From: an uncultured Prevotellaceae bacterium
GTDB taxonomy: Bacteria; Bacteroidota; Bacteroidia; Bacteroidales; Muribaculaceae
NCBI GenBank assembly: GCA_947165485.1
Contig: CAMVAP010000004.1
Location: 31,849-95,848 of the forward strand
Direction of reading: 5' to 3'
DNA length: 64,000 nucleotides
Positions within the stretch are counted from its first letter, which is position 1. Every line of letters begins with the position of its first letter. This document shows, in pieces, positions 26,896 to 35,620 of this stretch. A program made the translations under genes and the position numbers. The notes under the pieces are model-generated. The model was not told the origin of the DNA, ran no database searches, and worked only from the letters and a program-made list of their open reading frames with translations.

Positions 26896-28488
26896 ATGAA
26901 GACCTTTGTCTTTCGTAATCAGACGATAGAGGCTTTTCTGGGCGACGATGAAACGACCTATTCGGGCTATGACGACATCAGTATGGTGCCCGATGACGTC
27001 GATCGTTACATTTGGTTCTATCAAGTGCCTGTTAACCCCGACTCGCAACAGTTGGCTCAAGAAATCACCTCCTACCGTGACAAGTTGGGTTTGGTGCTCG
27101 ATGGCGTAGCCGCTTCCAAACCGTTCATCATCTTTTCTCTGGTTAACCTGTTCCCCTTGAGGCTCACAGGAGATGAGGCCGCTGTGGAGGAAGCGGTTGC
27201 CGACTTCAACCGCTATGTGGTTGAGCTTTCTGGAACTCACGCCCAAGTCAAGTGGGTGGACTTCTCTGAGTTCACGTCCCGTTATGATGCCGACACACTG
27301 GTCAACTGGAAGTATTTCATGATGTCACAATCGTTGCTCAACCCCAAACTCAGACATGACTTCCAGGCATGGTGGCAACGACAGGAGAGTGAGATGGCCC
27401 TGCAACGCAAGAAGTGTCTGGTGCTTGACCTTGATAACACCCTGTGGGGTGGGGTCCTGGGTGAGGATGGTATTGATGGCATTCAGCTGGGGGGTGAGTA
27501 TCCTGGCAAGGCTTATTCCTATTGGCAACACGCCTTGTTGCAGTTGTCACGCTCGGGTGTGATACTGGCGGTGTGCAGCAAGAACAATGAGGCCGACGTG
27601 CTGGAGGCCTGGGAGAAAAATCCCCACATGGTTCTCAGGCGGGAACACTTCAGCGCAATGCGCATCAACTGGCAAGACAAGGCCAGCAACATCAGTGACA
27701 TGGCAACCGAGCTCAACATCGGTCTGGACAGCATGGTCTTTCTCGACGATAATCCTGCCGAGAGGGAACTGGTCAAGCAGTTGCTACCGCAGGTCGAGGT
27801 GCCTGATTTCCCTGACAAGCCATATCAGCTCATGCCTTTTTTCAAGCAGTTGGTAGAGAGGTACTTCCGCATCTACAAGGTTACACAAGAGGATCTGGAT
27901 AAAACCCAGCAGTACCGGTCTAACATCTTGCGACGTGCCGAGCAGTCCCGGTTTGTCGATTTCGACCAGTTCCTCTACAGCCTGGACATGCAACTCGATG
28001 TCATTCCCGCCGATGAGCACAATCTGCCTCGCATTGCACAGATGACACAGAAGACCAACCAGTTCAATCTCACAACCCGTCGTTACAGCGAGGCCGATGT
28101 GCAACAGCGACTGGATCAGGGGTGGATCATCTATTGCATCAGGGTGAGTGACCGATTTGGCGACAGTGGCATTACGGGCACGGTGTTCTTGCGGCCTGTA
28201 AGCGACGAGGCGGTGCACATCGACACATTGCTGCTCAGTTGCCGCATCTTGGGCAAGGGCATCGAGGATGCCTTTGTCAAGACGGTGCTCAACCTGTTGC
28301 GCCTTGACGGTTATCGCAGATTAACTGCCGAGTATATCCCCACAGCCAAGAATGGCCAGACGGCTGAGTTCTACGATCGCCTGGGCATGGAGTGTGTTCA
28401 ACAGGACGAGCAGGGAATCAAGAACTACGCGATGCCCATCAGCACTGTATTTGAAATCAAGAATTGCTATAACATACGAGTATTATGA
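26896..28488 (+). CDS. FkbH-like HAD-IIIC protein with GNAT-like C-terminus
   Basis: The 530-residue protein has a variable N-terminal region (1-170), a HAD domain with LVLDLDNTLWGGVLGEDG from about residue 175 and FLDDNPAER near 278, and a C-terminal acyltransferase-like region (about 390-520; TRRYSEADV, ILGKGIEDAF). In tetronate and related pathways, FkbH-family proteins take 1,3-bisphosphoglycerate, remove the phosphate and load the glyceryl unit on an ACP. The stop overlaps the next gene, an ACP, by ATGA-type coupling, as in those systems. A glyceryl- or similar acyl-ACP product is inferred. Confidence 0.85.
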   Translation: MKTFVFRNQTIEAFLGDDETTYSGYDDISMVPDDVDRYIWFYQVPVNPDSQQLAQEITSYRDKLGLVLDGVAASKPFIIFSLVNLFPLRLTGDEAAVEEAVADFNRYVVELSGTHAQVKWVDFSEFTSRYDADTLVNWKYFMMSQSLLNPKLRHDFQAWWQRQESEMALQRKKCLVLDLDNTLWGGVLGEDGIDGIQLGGEYPGKAYSYWQHALLQLSRSGVILAVCSKNNEADVLEAWEKNPHMVLRREHFSAMRINWQDKASNISDMATELNIGLDSMVFLDDNPAERELVKQLLPQVEVPDFPDKPYQLMPFFKQLVERYFRIYKVTQEDLDKTQQYRSNILRRAEQSRFVDFDQFLYSLDMQLDVIPADEHNLPRIAQMTQKTNQFNLTTRRYSEADVQQRLDQGWIIYCIRVSDRFGDSGITGTVFLRPVSDEAVHIDTLLLSCRILGKGIEDAFVKTVLNLLRLDGYRRLTAEYIPTAKNGQTAEFYDRLGMECVQQDEQGIKNYAMPISTVFEIKNCYNIRVL

Positions 28489-28709
28489 CCATACAAGAGA
28501 ATGTCTTGAATATCATGCGCGAAACCTTTGAGTTGAATGAGGTTTCGACCGATCTCTCGCAGAAGAATTGTGAGGCTTGGGACTCGTTGCATCACCTCAT
28601 GCTGGCTTCTGAGCTGGAGGATGCCTTTGACATCGAGTTGGAGCCCGAGGAGATTGCCGAGATGACCGATTTCTCACGCGTCATCGCCATGCTGGAGTCC
28701 AAGATGTGA
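28485..28709 (+). CDS. Acyl carrier protein partnered with FkbH
   Basis: The 74-residue protein has CEAWDSLHHLML, a normal D-S-L pantetheine site with Ser34, and acidic helices. It starts within the FkbH stop (28485-28488) and its own stop overlaps the acyltransferase start, so three genes are chained. FkbH proteins act on discrete ACPs, so this is the likely carrier of the three-carbon unit. It differs from the two WSSL-type ACPs upstream. Confidence 0.88.
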   Translation: MTIQENVLNIMRETFELNEVSTDLSQKNCEAWDSLHHLMLASELEDAFDIELEPEEIAEMTDFSRVIAMLESKM

Positions 28710-29731
28710 TGATGCGGCAGCCACGCATAGCCTACATCGACTTCATGAAGTGTTTGTGCATCATGCTCATCGTGATGTACCACATCGACCATGAATTCTT
28801 CAACTATCTGGCTCCCAATCTCAACAATGCATTGCAGGCCTTTCGCCTGCCCATGTATTATTTCATATCAGGCATTTTCTTCAAGCGATACGACGGTTTT
28901 GCCGACTTCACGCGGCGCAAGGTCAACAACATCCTTGTGCCGTTCGTTTTTTTCGTGGCACTGGCCTATGTGTTCAGGTGCCTTGAGGCTGGAATGAGAT
29001 GGGCCATCGGTGCCGATCCCGTAGATGCGTCGCCGATGCGCCTCCTGGAACCGTTTTATCTGCGGTACTGGGAAGGCTCAACCCCCTTGTGGTTCTTGCT
29101 GAGCCTCTTCTGGGTGAATGTCATCTTTTATGCGTTGCGACGTTGGGTCAAGCCGTTGTGGGCTCTGTTGGCCATTGTTGTCGGTTGCTCAGCGCTGGGC
29201 TATTGGCTGTGTGTGCACAAACTGGTGTTGCCGCTCATGTTGGACACCTCTCTGGTGGCACTGCCTTATTTTGTGCTGGGGTGGGGCCTCAAGTCATGGG
29301 GGGCCTTGGAGCCTTCTCGATATGACAGATGGGGCATTCTGGCCCTTGTGGCGGTGGCGTTTCCTGTGTACTGGCTCAGTGAATTCATGAATTTGCACTT
29401 TCAGGTCATGCAGCCCTATTGGAAACTGTATCTCTTGCCGTTGCTGGCCATTGTAGCGCTTTTCTGGGCCTGCAAGCCTTTGCCCCGCCTACCGGTATTG
29501 TGCCATTACGGACGTTATTCCTTGATCATCCTGGGTACTCACCCCTTGTTTTTCCTGCCCATCCGCTCCTTGTGCATGCTGCGCCTGGGTATGGAACCCG
29601 GCATAACGCTCACGCTGGTGGTATTCATCGCCACGATCATCCTTGAGTGGCCCACGATATGGCTGCTCAAGACCTATGCACCGCGATTCACTGCCCAGCA
29701 GCCGTTCTTCAAGCCTGGGTGGAAACTCTAG
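28709..29731 (+). CDS. Acyltransferase family 3 membrane protein
   Basis: The protein is 340 residues from ATG 28709; ATG 28712 is equally possible, and GTG 28706 would overlap more. It opens RIAYIDFMKCLCIMLIVMYH with the conserved His, followed by FRLPMYYFISGIFFKRY. It is a paralogue of the protein at 6708-7706, with about ten membrane segments. Translational coupling to the ACP is notable: the acyl chain carried by that ACP could be the group this membrane enzyme transfers to a glycan. Known acyltransferase-3 proteins normally use acyl-CoA, so an ACP donor would be unusual. Confidence 0.83.
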   Translation: MMRQPRIAYIDFMKCLCIMLIVMYHIDHEFFNYLAPNLNNALQAFRLPMYYFISGIFFKRYDGFADFTRRKVNNILVPFVFFVALAYVFRCLEAGMRWAIGADPVDASPMRLLEPFYLRYWEGSTPLWFLLSLFWVNVIFYALRRWVKPLWALLAIVVGCSALGYWLCVHKLVLPLMLDTSLVALPYFVLGWGLKSWGALEPSRYDRWGILALVAVAFPVYWLSEFMNLHFQVMQPYWKLYLLPLLAIVALFWACKPLPRLPVLCHYGRYSLIILGTHPLFFLPIRSLCMLRLGMEPGITLTLVVFIATIILEWPTIWLLKTYAPRFTAQQPFFKPGWKL

Positions 29732-29746
29732 TAATTAAAACACAGT

Positions 29747-30802
29747 ATGAAATATATCCTTCATCTGATTGCCATCATTGCGGCTTTTGCGCTGTTGTTT
29801 TCGGCCTATGGTGGCCGTGTTGATCCCATGGTGTGGGGCCTGCCTTCACTGGTGACGCTGGCCTTGCCCGCAGTGGCTGTCGTCGTACTGGCCATCATGG
29901 TGCTGTTGCTGCTATTCAAGCAATGGCAATCGGCTACTATCCTGGTAGGGGCATTGCTGCTCGCATGGCCCACATTGCGGCAGATCTCACCGGTTCATGT
30001 ATTCAATCCCAAGGCCGACCCCGACAAGACCCAGCTCAAAGTCCTGACCATGAATGTCACCGAGTTTAATTGGTACAGTGATACGACGCTCCCCAGCAAG
30101 AACATGCGCTATATCCTGGACGAGGATGCCGATATCGTGGCCATCCAGGAGGGATTGGTCTATTTCTCCTATGAGCAGCAGCCGCGCTTGAAAACCATGC
30201 TCGACGAACTATACAAGAAGTACCCCTATCGCAAGAAACACTTCTTTGATGTGGGCATCTTGTCCAAATATCCATTTACCGAGGTCCAGTCTCCCGCCCT
30301 CGACCGTGATACAATGAACTATTTCATCAAGGCTTGGGATGTCGAGGCACCGGGTGGGAATGTCCGTGTGATCAGTATGCACCTGAGTTCCTTGAGGCTG
30401 AATGCCAACGAGAGCAACGTCATCGAGTCGATGAACGTCCCCTCGGGACGCAAGAAGCGCATCCAGTCGGTGACTAGCAAGCTGGAATCGGGCTTCCAGA
30501 TTCACGCCCGTCAGGCGAAGGCTTTGCGTGAACTGCTCAACGAGACGGTGGGCGATGTGCTGGTCATGGGCGACATGAACGACACACCAGGTTCGTTTGC
30601 CTATCGCACCATCTGTGGCGATGACTTGAGCGACGCATGGGCCGACACTGGTTTTGGACCCACTTTCACCTTCCATGAGCATCTCTTGTATGTCAAGATT
30701 GACCACATCCTTTACCGTGGAGACATGCAGGCACTATGGTGCAAGACGGTCAAGGCGGGCGAGAGCGACCACTATCCGGTAGTGGCCCTTTTTGAACGGT
30801 GA
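29747..30802 (+). CDS. Membrane-anchored endonuclease/exonuclease/phosphatase-family protein
   Basis: The 351-residue protein has three N-terminal hydrophobic segments (roughly 3-22, 29-60, 64-75), then an EEP domain: VLTMNVTEFN near residue 99, VAIQEG with the metal-binding Glu, MHLSSLR near 214, VMGDMNDTPGSF near 275 and the catalytic SDHYPVVA end. The family cleaves phosphodiesters in nucleic acids, phospholipids or inositol phosphates; the active site would face the periplasm or cytoplasm depending on topology. It lies 15 nt after the acyltransferase gene and may simply share its transcript. Confidence 0.84.
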   Translation: MKYILHLIAIIAAFALLFSAYGGRVDPMVWGLPSLVTLALPAVAVVVLAIMVLLLLFKQWQSATILVGALLLAWPTLRQISPVHVFNPKADPDKTQLKVLTMNVTEFNWYSDTTLPSKNMRYILDEDADIVAIQEGLVYFSYEQQPRLKTMLDELYKKYPYRKKHFFDVGILSKYPFTEVQSPALDRDTMNYFIKAWDVEAPGGNVRVISMHLSSLRLNANESNVIESMNVPSGRKKRIQSVTSKLESGFQIHARQAKALRELLNETVGDVLVMGDMNDTPGSFAYRTICGDDLSDAWADTGFGPTFTFHEHLLYVKIDHILYRGDMQALWCKTVKAGESDHYPVVALFER

Positions 30803-30868
30803 CACCTTGCTGGATATACTAAAGACCCCGCTTTCCCGTTCATTATAATATAATATTCAGTAACGATA

Positions 30869-32311
30869 ATGACTCACACTCAACAACCATTGTGGATACT
30901 TGCTGCCATGATGATGCTCATGGTGGCTCTCTCGTCGTGCATCGAGGATGGCTTCACTACCTCGTCGAGCGATGTGCTCGCCTTTAACAAGGACACGGTA
31001 GCCTTTGACACGGTGATCACGCTGCAAGGCACGGCCACCAAGCAGATGGTGGTCTATAACCGCAGCAAGAAGCAAATCAATATCTCGTCGATCAAAGTGG
31101 CGGGACTGGCATCCAAGGGGCATTTCCACCTCAATGTGGATGGGGTGCGTGGCGATGAATTTCAGAATGTGGAAATTAGAGGCAACGACTCTATTTACAT
31201 CTTTATCGAGGCCAAACTTGATGAGATGGAACAGAATGAACCCACCTTGCTGGAGGACCGCTTGGAGTTTGTGACCAACGGCGTGACCCAGAGTGTGCTG
31301 CTCAGTGCATGGGGGCAGGACGTGGTGCGTGTCAATGGCGACACCATCTCGACCAATACCCGCTTCACGGCAACCAAGCCTTATCTCATCTACGACACGA
31401 TGTTTGTCGCTCCTGGAGCAACCTTGACCATCGATCCTGGCGCAACGCTGCTTTTCCATGACAAGGCGGCCATTCGCTGCAAGGGGCGTATGCTAGCCAA
31501 TGGTACGGTCCAAGAGCCGATCACCTTGCGTGGCGATCGATTGGATCGTGTGGTGGGAGAGACTAGCTTTGATGTGATGTCAGGACAGTGGGGTGGTGTC
31601 ATCTTCTCGCCTTCCTACAAGGTGACTAATGTGTTGAAGCATGTCATCATGCGAGGCAGCAGCATCGGTATGCACTGCCTTCCCGACTATGTCGATACGC
31701 TCAACTGTTCTCTCAAACTCGTCAATTGCGTCCTCACCAATTCGGCCTCGACATGTTTGGCGACGGCTGCTTGCTACGTACAGCTCATCGGCACCGAGGT
31801 CAGTGATGCCGCCGAGGAAGTCGCCTATTTCGCCGGTGGCAAGGTGATGGCGACGCAGTGCACGTTTGCCAACTATTATTTGTTCAAGGTGCCCTCGTTC
31901 CCGGTTGTCAACGTCTATGATGTGGAGTTTGACAATGGTACGACAGGCAAGATCAGGGCCTACTTTGATAACTGCATCATCCACGCTCTTACCAAGGATA
32001 CCAAAGCCATCAACGAGGGTAACCTCGGTGAGTTTGACGTCTATCTGCGCTATTGCCTGTTGCACAGCTCGGGCAACGATGATGGGCACTTCATCAACTG
32101 CGTTTGGAATGCTGATCCCAAGTTCCTGACGGTGCGTGACGACCACTACTTTGATTACCGCCTGGGCAACGAGAGCGATGCCATCGGCAAGGGTAATCCC
32201 TCACTTTGCACCGATGAGGCGCGATACGATCGCTATGGCAACGACCGCCTGGAACGTGGCGCTATCGACTTGGGAGCCTATGTTTGGATTCCTATCACCG
32301 ACGAGGAGTAA
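30869..32311 (+). CDS. Surface lipoprotein with probable beta-helix domain
   Basis: The 480-residue protein has a lipoprotein signal peptide ending at ALSSC, Cys24. An N-terminal region (about 40-140) with paired strands is followed by repeated short segments such as GATLTIDPGATLLF and VKNCVLTNSA-like turns. This is typical of the right-handed beta-helix or choice-of-anchor proteins of Bacteroidota. No catalytic residues are evident, so substrate is unknown. It is followed 18 nt later by the GHL10 gene, and the two probably work in the cell envelope together. Confidence 0.7.
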   Translation: MTHTQQPLWILAAMMMLMVALSSCIEDGFTTSSSDVLAFNKDTVAFDTVITLQGTATKQMVVYNRSKKQINISSIKVAGLASKGHFHLNVDGVRGDEFQNVEIRGNDSIYIFIEAKLDEMEQNEPTLLEDRLEFVTNGVTQSVLLSAWGQDVVRVNGDTISTNTRFTATKPYLIYDTMFVAPGATLTIDPGATLLFHDKAAIRCKGRMLANGTVQEPITLRGDRLDRVVGETSFDVMSGQWGGVIFSPSYKVTNVLKHVIMRGSSIGMHCLPDYVDTLNCSLKLVNCVLTNSASTCLATAACYVQLIGTEVSDAAEEVAYFAGGKVMATQCTFANYYLFKVPSFPVVNVYDVEFDNGTTGKIRAYFDNCIIHALTKDTKAINEGNLGEFDVYLRYCLLHSSGNDDGHFINCVWNADPKFLTVRDDHYFDYRLGNESDAIGKGNPSLCTDEARYDRYGNDRLERGAIDLGAYVWIPITDEE

Positions 32312-32329
32312 CATTAACCACAAGTATAT

Positions 32330-33838
32330 ATGAAACATATTCTTCTCATTGCCATGCTGCTGGCTTCGATGGCCGGTTGCATGAATGCGCAGGTGGGCGG
32401 CTCTGCCTCTGGGCTGCCCAAGCATGAGTTCCGCGGGGCGTGGATGCACATCATCGGGCAGAAACAGTATGCCCAGATGTCTCCCGAACAGACCCGCCAG
32501 TACCTCATCAAGCAGCTTGACCTGCTCCAGCAGGCCAACTGTAATGCGGTCATCTGGCAGATCAGGCCGCAGGCCGATGCTGCCTATGTCAGCGAACTGG
32601 AACCCTGGAGCCGATGGCTCACGGGTGAACCGGGCAAGGCACCCAACCCCGTGTGGGATCCCTTGCAGTTCATGATTGACCAGACCCACCAGCGTGGCAT
32701 GGAACTCCACGCCTGGATCAACCCTTATCGCGTGACCAGTAGCGAGGAGGACAAACCGGCTCCGGGACACATCTACTATGAGCACCCCGAGTGGTTCCTC
32801 AAGTATGCCGACGGCAAAATCTACTTTGATCCGGGATTGCCCGAGAGCCGTGATTTCATCGACATGGTGGTAAGGGACATTCTTGTGCGTTACGACATCG
32901 ATGCCTTGCACATGGATGACTATTTCTATCCCTATCCTGTAACAGGTGTGGAATTTCCCGACACTACTTCCTACAACATGTATGGACTTGGTTGGGACAA
33001 GAACGACTGGCGCCGTCACAACGTGGATTTGCTCATCGAGCAATTGCACAACACCATTCAAGAAGTGAAGCCTTGGGTTCGCTTCGGTATCAGCCCCTTC
33101 GGCATCTGGCGCAACAAGGCCAGCGACCCCGACGGCAGTGAGACCAACGGCCTGCAGTGCTATGATGCCCTGTATGCCGACTGCCCCAAGTGGACCGCCC
33201 AGGGTTGGGTCGATTATATGGTGCCCCAACTCTATTGGGAACTGGAGCACGAGCGGGCCAGCGACCTGGTGCTCATGCACTGGTGGAACGACCATGCCAA
33301 CGGGCGTCACATGTACTACGGTCAAGCCGTTAACAACGTGATGTCCCATCAAGACATTGCTGCCGAGGGGGGCAACCCTGCCAACCCCACGCAGCTTGAC
33401 CACAAGCTGCGCCTGCAACGTGCCATGGACGATGTGCATGGCGTGACCTGGTGGCCTGGCTACAGCATCACCAGCAACTTCAAGGGTGTGCTCGACTCGT
33501 TGAAGAATCACCAGATGAGCCATCCCGCACTGATTCCTGCCTATACCTGGCTGGATAACGAGAAGCCTCACCGTGTGCATGACCTCAAGATCAAGAAGGT
33601 GGATGGCAAGAAGTGTCTCGTGTGGCGCGCCCACGACACCGACGAGCCCATGCAGCAAGCCGTCCGCTACGTCGTTTACCGTTTCCCCAAGGGCAAGAAA
33701 GGCTCCATCGACAACGCCGAGGGCATCATCGCCATCACAGGTGGAACCACGTTTGTCCTGCCCGACAGTGGCAAGTGGCAATATGCCGTCACCGCCCTCG
33801 ACCGCTGCTGGAACGAGAGCGACCCCGCCTGGAAGTAA
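32330..33838 (+). CDS. GHL10-type glycosyl hydrolase (family 10-like)
   Basis: The 502-residue protein has an N-terminal signal sequence (1-20; either a lipobox around Cys17 or type I cleavage after NAQ). The TIM-barrel-like domain has FRGAWMHIIG, VIWQIRPQADAAY, LHAWINPYR near residue 129, DALHMDDYFYPYP near 195 and FGISPFGIWR near 249. This matches the GHL10/DUF187 family of Bacteroidota. Members are thought to act on peptidoglycan or other glycans, with Asp residues in the HMDDYF block as candidates for catalysis. A small C-terminal beta domain (about 405-502) resembles fibronectin III. Confidence 0.87.
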   Translation: MKHILLIAMLLASMAGCMNAQVGGSASGLPKHEFRGAWMHIIGQKQYAQMSPEQTRQYLIKQLDLLQQANCNAVIWQIRPQADAAYVSELEPWSRWLTGEPGKAPNPVWDPLQFMIDQTHQRGMELHAWINPYRVTSSEEDKPAPGHIYYEHPEWFLKYADGKIYFDPGLPESRDFIDMVVRDILVRYDIDALHMDDYFYPYPVTGVEFPDTTSYNMYGLGWDKNDWRRHNVDLLIEQLHNTIQEVKPWVRFGISPFGIWRNKASDPDGSETNGLQCYDALYADCPKWTAQGWVDYMVPQLYWELEHERASDLVLMHWWNDHANGRHMYYGQAVNNVMSHQDIAAEGGNPANPTQLDHKLRLQRAMDDVHGVTWWPGYSITSNFKGVLDSLKNHQMSHPALIPAYTWLDNEKPHRVHDLKIKKVDGKKCLVWRAHDTDEPMQQAVRYVVYRFPKGKKGSIDNAEGIIAITGGTTFVLPDSGKWQYAVTALDRCWNESDPAWK

Positions 33839-33872
33839 CATACTCCCAATTCCTCTTTTCCTGATATAGTAA

Positions 33873-33902
33873 CGGCAGCCATCCCTCGCGGGGCGGCTGC
33901 CG
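33873..33902. terminator. Bidirectional terminator between convergent genes
   Basis: CGGCAGCC pairs with GGCTGCCG, with an inner CCC/GGG, giving a long GC-rich stem followed by CTTTATTT on the plus strand. It sits between the GHL10 gene and the convergent dockerin-like gene. Confidence 0.75.
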
Positions 33903-33950
33903 CTTTATTTCGACCTATAGGTCTAACAATGAGTTCTTTCCTTACTTGGA

Positions 33951-34790
33951 TCAGTTGGGCCAGTTGCCACTCAGCAGATAGTCGGTGAGGGCGGTCACGT
34001 CGGCAATGGTCACATCTCCATCAAGGTTGCAGTTTGCGTTGTCAAGATTGATTCCACTTGCATTACCGCTCAGCAGGTAATCGATAAGTGCGGTCACATC
34101 AGCGATGGTCACATCTCCGTTATCGTTCACGTCGCCACGGATGATTGTGGGCACGGGCTCAACATATTTCTCATATTGAACGGGATTGATCTTCAATGCA
34201 CCATCAACCTTGCAAATAATGCCATAGACATTAAAGTTACCTCCTGCCGACGCACTTATGCCCCATAGGACTTCGGTTTTTCCAATGGAAGTGCCGTCAG
34301 GCAGAGGAAATGAGCGAGGTGGAAAGAAACCAAATGTAACATTCTCGATGACAACATAGGCGTTGACCATGCTTTCATCGACAGCGCCGGTGAGCACTTG
34401 GGCTGCACCCAGCTCAGCGTTGGTTTCACCACTGGCGCTCAGACCAGTAGCATCGGTGAACCATACCCAGCCGTTGTTGCCGGTCTTGTTGGCACCCCAA
34501 CCCGGGGCCAACACTTGACCGTTCTCAAACTCGCTGGCAACGACGCCCTGAATCTGGCCGTAACCGCTCTCATCGCGCAAGAACAGGTAGCCATTCTTAA
34601 AGACTGTAACAACAGCATTGCCGTTAAAGGTAAAGGCCTCGTCGTTTTCCAAAGCATTGGCTTGACTCAGACTGGTGATGCCACCGTCCTCGAGAACACC
34701 CTGCGGCTTCTGGATACTTGTGTAAGGGTTAGCTGCCCATGCCGATGTGGTCAGCAGGACAAGAGAGAGTAGGGATACAATTTTTTTCAT
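33951..34790 (-). CDS. Secreted protein with OB-like domain and dockerin-like repeats
   Basis: The 279-residue protein starts MKKIVSLLSLVLLTTSAWA, a type I signal peptide. The middle (about 30-200) is beta-rich with YLFLRDESGYGQIQG, reminiscent of OB-fold domains seen in Bacteroidota secreted proteins. The end carries two EF-hand-like units, RGDVNDNGDVTIADV and NLDGDVTIADVTAL, each followed by DYLLSG, as in type I dockerins. The frame extends upstream to 34832, but the signal peptide starts at 34790. The role is unknown; the repeats probably bind calcium. Confidence 0.78.
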   Translation of the reverse strand: MKKIVSLLSLVLLTTSAWAANPYTSIQKPQGVLEDGGITSLSQANALENDEAFTFNGNAVVTVFKNGYLFLRDESGYGQIQGVVASEFENGQVLAPGWGANKTGNNGWVWFTDATGLSASGETNAELGAAQVLTGAVDESMVNAYVVIENVTFGFFPPRSFPLPDGTSIGKTEVLWGISASAGGNFNVYGIICKVDGALKINPVQYEKYVEPVPTIIRGDVNDNGDVTIADVTALIDYLLSGNASGINLDNANCNLDGDVTIADVTALTDYLLSGNWPN

Positions 34791-34872
34791 AATGAATGAA
34801 TCTTGTAAGTTAGAAATGATTAATAAACACAAAAAATAATTGCAGCTTTATAAAGAAAGTTGGTTATTCGGT

Positions 34873-34905
34873 GCAAATATATTAATAAAAAATGGTTTAT
34901 GCAAA
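34873..34905 (-). promoter_or_regulatory. Promoter of the dockerin-like gene
   Basis: On the minus strand TTTG (34905-34902) and TATATTTGC (34881-34873) are 20 bp apart, a close match to the Bacteroidota consensus, about 83 nt upstream of the start codon. Confidence 0.7.
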
Positions 34906-34938
34906 TTCTTTTTATCCCAATGATGTCGCGTTGTTGCT

Positions 34939-35517
34939 CTAGAAAAGGTGAGCGATGTTCTCGGTCATCATCTTCACACTCATGGCCAGCAGGATGATGC
35001 CGAAGAACTTGCGGGAGAACATCATGCCGCCTTCGCCCAACAGTTGCTGGATTTTGCCCGTACTCTTGATAACGGCAAACACCCACAGCATGTTGATGGC
35101 CAGACCGATAAAGATGTTCACGTCGTCATACATCGCCTTCAATGAGATCAACGTTGTCAGCACGCCAGCGCCCGCAATCAGCGGGAACACCATCGGCACC
35201 ATCGTCGCCCCCTTGTTGGGCGTGTTGTTCTTGAAGATTTCCACGTCCAGGATCATCTCCAGCGCCATTAGGAACATCAGGAAACCGCCCGCCGTGGCAA
35301 ACGAGTGGATGTCGCAATTAAAGATGCGCAACAGCCAGTGTCCGCCATAGTAGAAACCCACCATCAGCAGGGTAGAGTAGAGGGTCGCCTTGGTGGCATC
35401 CACATGACGCCCTTTCTCCCTCAGCTGCAAGATAATAGGTATCGACCCCACAATGTCGATAATACTCAACAACACCAGCGTAGCACTCAATATCTGCGTG
35501 AAATTAATCGTTCCCAT
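34939..35517 (-). CDS. MarC-family integral membrane protein
   Basis: The 192-residue protein has six hydrophobic helices. It has the family's GSIPIILQL near residue 24, [11 protein letters not shown] near 80 and [17 protein letters not shown] near 106, matching MarC/YchE-type proteins. Their transport function is not well settled despite the historical name. The length is normal. Its start is 103 nt from the oppositely oriented valS, with a minus-strand -7 element between. Confidence 0.87.
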   Translation of the reverse strand: MGTINFTQILSATLVLLSIIDIVGSIPIILQLREKGRHVDATKATLYSTLLMVGFYYGGHWLLRIFNCDIHSFATAGGFLMFLMALEMILDVEIFKNNTPNKGATMVPMVFPLIAGAGVLTTLISLKAMYDDVNIFIGLAINMLWVFAVIKSTGKIQQLLGEGGMMFSRKFFGIILLAMSVKMMTENIAHLF

Positions 35518-35540
35518 ATTATTAACACCTATTTTGGCAA

Positions 35541-35548
35541 CAAAGGTA
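35541..35548 (-). promoter_or_regulatory. Probable marC promoter
   Basis: TACCTTTG on the minus strand, 24 nt upstream of the marC start, matches the Bacteroidota -7 element. It lies back to back with the valS element. Confidence 0.55.
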
Positions 35549-35570
35549 CTGCTTTTTCTGCTTTTTTTAT

Positions 35571-35579
35571 TAACTTTGC
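35571..35579 (+). promoter_or_regulatory. Probable valS promoter
   Basis: TAACTTTGC matches the -7 element, 42 nt upstream of the valS start at 35621. No clear TTTG is present at the -33 distance. Confidence 0.6.
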
Positions 35580-35620
35580 AGCTTGAACTTAAGAATAAAC
35601 TATTTCAATACATTTTTCAA

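Noticed and set aside
32201..33841. Long minus-strand frame opposite the GHL10 gene
   Set aside because: It mirrors the codon bias of the plus-strand gene and has no start context, signal or motif.
35453..35620. N-terminal extension of valS
   Set aside because: The added Leu-rich 56 residues overlap the marC start and the valS -7 element, so they are not translated.
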